Assembly: GCA_002352185.1 (NCBI GenBank)
Contig: DEHY01000200.1
Location: 11,048-25,483 of the forward strand
Direction of reading: 5' to 3'
DNA from: Competibacteraceae bacterium UBA2788
Lineage (GTDB): Bacteria; Pseudomonadota; Gammaproteobacteria; Competibacterales; Competibacteraceae
DNA: 14,436 nucleotides
Positions within the stretch are counted from its first letter, which is position 1, and every line of letters starts with the position of its first letter. Below, one piece after another: positions 8,027-12,190 of this stretch. The notes below the pieces were generated by a model. It was given only the letters and a program-made list of their open reading frames with translations, was not told the DNA's origin and searched no databases. The position numbers and the translations under genes were made by a program.

Positions 8027-8064
8027 GGAAGTAAATTACTTCCGAACGGAAGTAATTTACTTCC
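8027..8064. repeat. 38-bp near-perfect palindrome made of two self-palindromic 17-bp units
   Basis: Unit 1 (8027-8043, GGAAGTAAATTACTTCC) and unit 2 (8048-8064, GGAAGTAATTTACTTCC) each have 8-bp inverted arms around one central base. Unit 2 is the exact reverse complement of unit 1, and they are separated by GAAC. The unit centres are 21 bp apart, two helical turns. The block starts 5 bp after the stop at 8022 and ends 62 bp before the ATG at 8126. There is no T run after it, so it is not a standard intrinsic terminator. A pair of operators for a dimeric regulator is the more likely reading. Confidence 0.7.
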
Positions 8065-8091
8065 CAGTATTCAGCAGCATCATCAACCAAT

Positions 8092-8123
8092 AATCGCCTC
8101 GTTCAACATGCAATGAGGCGATT
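8092..8123 (+). promoter_or_regulatory. RNA hairpin enclosing the ribosome-binding site of the AlpA-like gene
   Basis: AATCGCCTC (8092-8100) is perfectly complementary to GAGGCGATT (8115-8123), with a 14-nt loop. The 3' arm contains GAGG (8115-8118), the ribosome-binding site for the ATG at 8126, with 7 nt spacing. Folding of the mRNA leader would bury this site, so translation of the regulator may be low or switchable. The structure is seen; the control is inferred. Confidence 0.55.
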
Positions 8124-8125
8124 CA

Positions 8126-8419
8126 ATGACAGACCAAGCCACGCAACCCAGCCGCGCCCTATTCACCGTGCGGCAATTCTCCGAGAAACATCCCGCCTTC
8201 CCCCTCGCTGGCCTACGCCACCTGATCTTTCTCTCTGAAGAACGGGAGTCGAGCAATGGCAAACTCCCCGGCAACGGTTTGAAGGAATCCGGCGCGATCC
8301 TGCGCGCTGGCCGCAAGGTGCTGATTGACGAGGCGCGGTTCCTGACTTGGCTAGATCAGCAGAATCAGGTCGCCACGAACGCACCTATAGCCCGACCCGC
8401 CGCCGTGGCGCAGGAGTAA
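8126..8419 (+). CDS. AlpA/excisionase-like helix-turn-helix DNA-binding protein
   Basis: This 97-residue protein has the layout of small MerR/excisionase-type DNA-binding proteins of integrative elements. FTVRQFSEKHPAFPLAGLRH at about 13-32 forms a helix-turn-helix, a wing-like loop rich in Ser, Gly and Asn follows (KLPGNGLKESGAI), and RAGRKVLIDEARFLTWLDQQ closes the domain at about 60-79. AlpA-type proteins control integrase genes or act as excision factors; here the palindromes at 6187-6220 and 8027-8064 are plausible targets (inference). The start is set by GAGG 7 nt upstream, which sits inside a hairpin. The next gene begins 5 nt after its stop, with its ribosome-binding site overlapping the end of this gene. 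Confidence 0.75.
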   Translation: MTDQATQPSRALFTVRQFSEKHPAFPLAGLRHLIFLSEERESSNGKLPGNGLKESGAILRAGRKVLIDEARFLTWLDQQNQVATNAPIARPAAVAQE

Positions 8420-8424
8420 GGCCG

Positions 8425-8757
8425 ATGCCTACGCCTCACTTCGTCACCCGCTTACCGGCTGAATTGCGCGCCGAGTTGGATCAACGCCTGCGGAGCAGCG
8501 GATACCGGAATTCAACCGATATAGCCGCCTGGCTCACTGAAAGCGGGTATGCCATTGGTAAATCAGCGGTCAGTGCTTACGGAAAACGACTGAAGAAAGC
8601 GGACCTCGTGTTACCCCGCTTTTTGAGCGATGGAACCCCGGAAACTCAAGCCGCCTTTGCCGCCTTGGCGGAAAGTCTCTTTCAATGTTGGCTCGCGTTT
8701 GAGCGTGTCCAGGCTGCAATGAGCTTGCCCAATGACCCAGGCCCAGCAGCAACTTGA
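8425..8757 (+). CDS. Phage Mu Gp27-like protein (DUF3486 family)
   Basis: The 110-residue protein matches the Mu Gp27/DUF3486 pattern: VTRLPAELRAELDQRL near the N-terminus (7-22), then GYRNSTDIAAWL and GYAIGKSAVSAYGKRLKK at about 26-58, a helix-turn-helix-like segment, then a helical acidic tail. In Mu, gene 27 lies before the large terminase gene and is thought to encode a DNA-packaging component. No large terminase follows here, so the protein may serve as a DNA-binding regulator or be a relic. I start it at ATG 8425, where AGGAG (8412-8416) gives good spacing; the frame is open further upstream to 8347 but that part overlaps the preceding gene. It overlaps the next gene by 26 nt. Confidence 0.75.
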   Translation: MPTPHFVTRLPAELRAELDQRLRSSGYRNSTDIAAWLTESGYAIGKSAVSAYGKRLKKADLVLPRFLSDGTPETQAAFAALAESLFQCWLAFERVQAAMSLPNDPGPAAT

Positions 8758-8971
8758 CCTCTTCAAACGACGCCGGCAACAAGACGCTATCGCCGCTGAT
8801 CTGCTGTCCGGTCATGCCGTGGATTCGGTTCACGCGGCGCAGCAGCATGGGGTATGGCGCTTGTCGGGAGTGATCTACCGGCTGCGGCGGCAAGGCTGGC
8901 CGATCATCGCCCGGCGCGATCATCAAAATGGACTCGCTCGCTATTCACTTCAAAAAGGATGGAATCCGTGA
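8732..8971 (+). CDS. Small winged-helix DNA-binding protein (HTH_39-like)
   Basis: This 79-residue basic protein has a helix-turn-helix followed by a wing: ADLLSGHAVDSVHAAQQHGVWRLSGVIYRLRRQGWPIIARRDHQNGLARYSL read in sections across residues 22-73. The VWRLSGVIYRLRRQGWPI part is the recognition helix and first wing strand of small phage proteins of the HTH_39 type. The gene begins inside the end of the Gp27-like gene (26-nt overlap) and its stop overlaps the next ATG in the string TGATG, so both junctions suggest translational coupling. It could be a regulator or replication accessory protein; nothing visible decides between these. The alternative start options downstream would remove the first helix, so the ATG at 8732 is preferred. 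Confidence 0.7.
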   Translation: MTQAQQQLDLFKRRRQQDAIAADLLSGHAVDSVHAAQQHGVWRLSGVIYRLRRQGWPIIARRDHQNGLARYSLQKGWNP

Positions 8972-9267
8972 TGACAAATCCAAGTCAAGGCGGTTCGAGA
9001 AAAACCAGTGTTGAGGATATATTCAGATTATATAAATTGATTTATGGCCCGCTTGGATGGACGAATGAGAAGATTTTTCGGGAGATGAACATAACGGATA
9101 GGTCAGTTATGGCAGCTATTGAAAAGCGTTACCAAGAGCGAGAAAAGCGTTACCAAGAGCGAGAAAAGCTGATGGCCTATTGCAATGGAGATTCAGAGCT
9201 TCTTGCTGCCGCTTATGCCAACTTTACCGCTGAACAAATCAGCGCCTTTGTTGAGGAATTCCTATGA
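8971..9267 (+). CDS. Small charged protein with a tandem EKRYQER repeat, function unknown
   Basis: I do not recognise this 98-residue protein. The ATG at 8971 overlaps the preceding stop by one base (TGATG), and AAGGATGG upstream can serve as ribosome-binding site. Residues about 13-45 (VEDIFRLYKLIYGPLGWTNEKIF) could form a helix-turn-helix-like fold, with RSVMAAIEKR as the next helix. The seven-residue unit EKRYQER then occurs twice in tandem (codons at 9121-9141 and 9142-9162), followed by a third EK. The C-terminal about 30 residues are acidic and helical (AAYANFTAEQISAFVEEFL). The 5' half of the gene is AT-rich compared with its neighbours. It shares an ATGA overlap with the coiled-coil gene downstream. 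Confidence 0.65.
   Translation: MTNPSQGGSRKTSVEDIFRLYKLIYGPLGWTNEKIFREMNITDRSVMAAIEKRYQEREKRYQEREKLMAYCNGDSELLAAAYANFTAEQISAFVEEFL
9121..9162 (+). repeat. Tandem duplication of a 21-bp unit inside a gene
   Basis: The 21-bp unit starting GAAAAGCGTTACCAAGAGCG occurs twice without change at 9121-9141 and 9142-9162, and GAAAAGC starts a third copy. It keeps the frame and duplicates EKRYQER. Perfect identity of both copies suggests a recent slippage event. Confidence 0.9.
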
Positions 9268-10283
9268 AGATCAAAATCCCGTTTTTCAGCAGCAGCGCCT
9301 CGGAATCCGCCGATGCCCTTGCCAAAATCGAAGCCGCTCTTGCGGCAACAGACGCCGCCCAGGTCAGAGGGCAACAACTCCATGCTGATCTGGTTTCTGC
9401 AAACGAACAGGCCGGCAAACTCAAGCCCGCAATCGAAAGGGCGCACGAGCGGCGGATTTTGGTCCGGGAACGAAGAGATCGAGAAACCGGACGGGATGGA
9501 ATCGCGCCCGCCGCCCTGGTTGAAGCCCTGGCCGTTGCCGAGCAGGAATACTCGGAGCTTGTTGAACAGCGCGATCAGACCGCCGCCGAGGCGGAAAGGC
9601 TGCATCAAGCGATTCGAGACCACCAGCGCCCGCCGCCGGTTACGGTAGAAATTTGCGCCCAGGACGTGGTGGCGGTTCAAGCCACACTGGCGGAAACCCT
9701 TGCGGCGCTGGAAAAGGTCAGCTCGGCCATCGCGAAAGAGACGGCGCGGCTTCCCCAATTCACGGTAGACGATTCCGAAGTCGTTGAAGCCCGCCGGGCG
9801 CTGGAAGACCTGCTCGCCGATAGCGTTGATGACGCCGATCAGGTCACTGAGATCGGCGCGGCCCAGGCGCAGCTCACAGCAGCGGAATCCCGCCTCTTTG
9901 CTGACCAGGCGCGGGCCGGCGCAGGCATGGAAACCGCGCAGCGAACGATTGCCGGATTAGAGCGGAAACGGGAGACGCTTCAGGTAGAACAGGCTCGCCG
10001 CGTGAGACTGGTGGCGGAGGCGAAACGGCTGTTTCTGAAGACTGAGATTGGCCGGGCGACGGCGGAATACGCTCAAGCCGCCGAGGTGGTGTTTCAGCGG
10101 TTGCGGGAGTTGGCGGCGCTGGGATCTGTCGCGCAGCGTACCGTCTATAACGGACTACCGTATGACGCCCAACTGCCAAAACCGCACGGCCAAGGCGAGG
10201 CGTGGAAGATCAACGGATTTGAAATCGAAGCCGCTGCGCAACAGGCCCGACAACAGTTTGCGGCTCAAGGCGTAGTGATCTAA
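9264..10283 (+). CDS. Coiled-coil protein of unknown function (339 residues)
   Basis: I do not recognise a family. The protein is almost entirely helical and rich in Ala, Glu, Gln and Arg. Heptad-like stretches run at about 14-130 and 145-285, interrupted near 120-128 by HQRPPPVTVEI. The last about 50 residues (from VAQRTVYNGLPYDAQLPKPH) contain Pro, Gly and Trp and probably form a small folded tail. There is no signal peptide, membrane helix, Walker motif or metal site. The start is fixed by an ATGA overlap with the preceding gene (9264-9267). It is followed after 18 nt by another helical protein gene, so the two may act together. A structural, DNA-bridging or scaffolding role is possible but not shown. 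Confidence 0.75.
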   Translation: MKIKIPFFSSSASESADALAKIEAALAATDAAQVRGQQLHADLVSANEQAGKLKPAIERAHERRILVRERRDRETGRDGIAPAALVEALAVAEQEYSELVEQRDQTAAEAERLHQAIRDHQRPPPVTVEICAQDVVAVQATLAETLAALEKVSSAIAKETARLPQFTVDDSEVVEARRALEDLLADSVDDADQVTEIGAAQAQLTAAESRLFADQARAGAGMETAQRTIAGLERKRETLQVEQARRVRLVAEAKRLFLKTEIGRATAEYAQAAEVVFQRLRELAALGSVAQRTVYNGLPYDAQLPKPHGQGEAWKINGFEIEAAAQQARQQFAAQGVVI

Positions 10284-10301
10284 GCCCGCCCGCGCCCGCC
10301 G

Positions 10302-10904
10302 ATGCCATCCCCTCTTGACGCCGTGCGCCGCTATCAGCAGGCGATGGAGTCGGCCCGCACGGTGATCGATACGCTGATAGCGGCCCGGTTGGAGGTGGCC
10401 GCCCAGGTGGCCGCCAGCACGGCGTTGCGGGATACCGCCGCGAACGCACGGCCCTGGCGCTGGGATGAACTGGACCACGATCAAGCGGCGCTGGCGTCGG
10501 CCCGAACCGACCTGAAAAGCCGCCAGCGGGAAATTGATCGGGAGCTGCGCACGGCCCAGGCGCACTTGAAGACCCTGGAAGAACAGCGCCCGGCGATAAC
10601 CGCCGCGTTGCTGCAAAGCCTGCTGGAAGACGCCAGCGCCGATTATCACTTTGCCCGCTCGGCCTTTGAGACAGCGGCGGATCGACTGAAAGTTTTGCGG
10701 GAGGCGTTGTTGACCTGGAATCCCGCCGCCGAGGTTGCGCCGGCCAGCGCGGCGCGGCTGAACACCCGGAGCTTGCGCGACGTGCTGTATCAAGAACGCC
10801 AGCGCCTGGCCGGGTTGGGGATTCGATTACCCCTACTCCCCGGCGATCCGTTTCCAGAACTCACCCCGGATCGGGTTCCTGGAAGGCCAGCGGGCGATGC
10901 GTGA
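10302..10904 (+). CDS. Second coiled-coil/helical protein of unknown function (200 residues)
   Basis: The 200-residue protein is predominantly helical over residues about 5-165, with regular heptads in SARTDLKSRQREIDRELRTA and neighbouring segments. A WRWDELDHDQ stretch lies at about 52-61, and the C-terminal 40 residues (GIRLPLLPGDPFPELTPDRV) are proline-rich. I know no family for it. The ATG at 10302 has no clear ribosome-binding site; an in-frame GTG at 10323 is equally unsupported. It begins 18 nt after the larger coiled-coil gene and its end overlaps the methyltransferase start by 8 nt. Similar composition and adjacency make a functional pair with the upstream gene plausible, but this is inference. 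Confidence 0.65.
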   Translation: MPSPLDAVRRYQQAMESARTVIDTLIAARLEVAAQVAASTALRDTAANARPWRWDELDHDQAALASARTDLKSRQREIDRELRTAQAHLKTLEEQRPAITAALLQSLLEDASADYHFARSAFETAADRLKVLREALLTWNPAAEVAPASAARLNTRSLRDVLYQERQRLAGLGIRLPLLPGDPFPELTPDRVPGRPAGDA

Positions 10905-11280
10905 CCGCCTTCATTGCGGCGATGCCCTGGCCCTCCTGAAGACGCTGCCCGATGCCTCGGTCGATTGCGTCGTTGCCGACCCGCCGTATGGCACTACCAA
11001 ACTGAGTTGGGATCAGGGGATGGATTGGCCGGCGCTATGGCCTGAACTTCACCGGATCACCCGCCCCGAGTCGAATATCCTGCTGTTCGCCGCGCCCGGT
11101 CGGTTCAGCGCCGACCTGCTGAACAGCAACCGCGCCGCGTTTAGGTATGAACTGACTTGGATCAAGACCCGGGCAACCGGCTTTTTGGATGCCAACTGCC
11201 GACCGTTGCGAGTGCGTGAAAATATCCTGCTGTTTGTAAGCGGACACATGGTTTGCGGCGCTAGGAACACATGGATGTAA
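10897..11280 (+). pseudogene. DNA methyltransferase (N4/N6, beta-class layout), truncated before the SAM motif
   Basis: The frame encodes the N-terminal half of an adenine-N6 or cytosine-N4 DNA methyltransferase. It opens with MRDRLHCGDALALLKTLPD and carries the catalytic motif DPPYG (residues 28-32). Further family segments are ITRPESNILLFAAPGRF, ELTWIKTRATGFLDAN and PLRVRENILLFV. In this class the SAM-binding FxGxG motif comes near the C-terminus after a further 80-150 residues. Here the frame ends after 127 residues in an unrelated SGHMVCGARNTWM, and no SAM motif appears in any plus-strand frame up to 11600. The break coincides with the first of two TGTAAGCGGACA repeats. The product is very probably inactive. 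The gene overlaps the upstream helical-protein gene by 8 nt. Confidence 0.75.
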
Positions 11281-11287
11281 GCGGACA
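11235..11287 (+). repeat. Direct repeats TGTAAGCGGACA, 41 bp apart, at the methyltransferase break point
   Basis: TGTAAGCGGACA occurs at 11235-11246 and 11276-11287, exactly where methyltransferase similarity stops. Repeated short motifs of this kind occur at the ends of some insertion sequences, so this may be the terminal remnant of one. No transposase or inverted partner (TGTCCGCTTACA) was found in the window. Confidence 0.6.
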
Positions 11288-11607
11288 TGTTTTCACTCAA
11301 GTACTTCACCCCTACTGGAAACCGCGCCATGCCTTGCGCCCGCCCGCCCCTGGCCTATACTTCCCCTGCCGACGTGAAAGCCGCCGGCCCGGTATGGCAA
11401 CCGGAACCGACTCAGGCGCACCTGCGCCCGCTTGCGACACCGGCGCATTTTTTGCGCCCGCGTGTTCGTCATTGGCGGATCGTGGAGGGCAACCGCAAGG
11501 TTGGCCGGCTCCTGAGTCCGGTATTGCCATCCCTCCCCGATCCGTCGCCCTCGCTCGGTGGCAAGAGCAGCGGCGGCTCCAATCTGCACTCAGGAGTCCC
11601 GTCATGA
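11287..11607 (+). CDS. Doubtful ORF (106 residues) between methyltransferase remnant and next gene
   Basis: The stretch 11288-11603 has no gene of clear identity. This frame is open from an ATG at 11287 that lies within the second TGTAAGCGGACA repeat, with no good ribosome-binding site, and ends with an ATGA overlap at 11604-11607. The product is rich in Pro, Arg and Ser. A second plus-strand frame and several minus-strand frames are also open here, as expected in GC-rich DNA. Phage islands often carry small Ash- or Icd-like ORFs in overlapping frames before the primase, and the composition is vaguely similar, but I could not confirm a motif. Only the ATGA junction favours a real gene. Confidence 0.25.
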   Translation: MFSLKYFTPTGNRAMPCARPPLAYTSPADVKAAGPVWQPEPTQAHLRPLATPAHFLRPRVRHWRIVEGNRKVGRLLSPVLPSLPDPSPSLGGKSSGGSNLHSGVPS

Positions 11608-11933
11608 CCAATGAATCTGTCCCTTCCCCTGCTTGCGCGTGCGCCAGCAACCCGGTAGCCCGCGCCCTGGCTCAAGCCGCCCTGGCCTCTTTATCCGCCG
11701 AAAACTTTCAGGATGAGCTGAACTGGCGCATCGGCCGCGCCAAGAATGCCGCCGATCACCTCGCGTTCATTTTCGACCAGGCGGACCATTACCGAATCGA
11801 CCTGGGATTCGATCAACTTCACGGAGTGGCGTACCTGCTCGCGGCCGAGTTGCAGACCATCCAATACCTGCATGATGCGCTGCACAAATTCCTGAACGAC
11901 AGGATGAAGCGGACAGGGGAGGTGGCGCCATGA
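11604..11933 (+). CDS. Small helical protein of unknown function (109 residues)
   Basis: I start this gene at ATG 11604, where CAGGAG upstream gives normal spacing; the frame is open further upstream but without support. The 109-residue product has a Ser/Ala/Cys-rich N-terminus (about 1-30), then an amphipathic helical part: LNWRIGRAKNAADHLAFIFD at about 40-59, and GVAYLLAAELQTIQYLHDAL at about 73-92. It ends in GEVAP. No known family is recognised. The end of the gene carries GGAGGTGGCGCCATGA (11918-11933), which holds both its stop and the ribosome-binding site and start of the next gene. The next small protein has a similar helical plan and ends AEVAP. Confidence 0.65.
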   Translation: MTNESVPSPACACASNPVARALAQAALASLSAENFQDELNWRIGRAKNAADHLAFIFDQADHYRIDLGFDQLHGVAYLLAAELQTIQYLHDALHKFLNDRMKRTGEVAP

Positions 11934-12190
11934 GTAAGAAAGTCCGCAATACCTCGCCCGCCGAACCGACTCCCCCCGTTAACATTCTCGCGGGATTCGA
12001 GAGTCCGGTTGGAATCATCCGCAACGTCCGAGCCGTGCTGGCGCTGTTGAGCGTCATTTCTTTGGATGAAGAGGGCTTCATGCCATCAGGCTTCAACATG
12101 GGGTACTGGCTCATCCTGCAATCGATAACGAACGCGCTCCAACACGCCGAAAAGCTCTTGACGACGCAAGATGCGGAGGTGGCGCCATGA
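11930..12190 (+). CDS. Small protein of unknown function (86 residues) before the primase
   Basis: This 86-residue protein starts in an ATGA overlap with the preceding gene and ends in an ATGA overlap with the primase-helicase gene. Its strong GGAGG ribosome-binding site is part of a 16-bp sequence repeated at both junctions. After a basic, Pro-rich N-terminus (MSKKVRNTSPAEPTPPVN) come two helical segments, about 24-44 (SPVGIIRNVRAVLALLSVIS) and about 55-78 (FNMGYWLILQSITNALQHAE). The short hydrophobic stretches look like buried helices more than membrane spans. It may be a distant relative of the upstream 109-residue protein. Position suggests an accessory role in replication, without direct evidence. 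Confidence 0.65.
   Translation: MSKKVRNTSPAEPTPPVNILAGFESPVGIIRNVRAVLALLSVISLDEEGFMPSGFNMGYWLILQSITNALQHAEKLLTTQDAEVAP

Noticed and set aside
8027..8064. Intrinsic terminator
   Set aside because: The stem is long but AT-rich at the centre of each half, and no T run follows on either strand.
8347..8424. Upstream extension of the Gp27-like gene
   Set aside because: It overlaps the end of the preceding regulator gene, and the ATG at 8425 has AGGAG at proper spacing and gives the family N-terminus.
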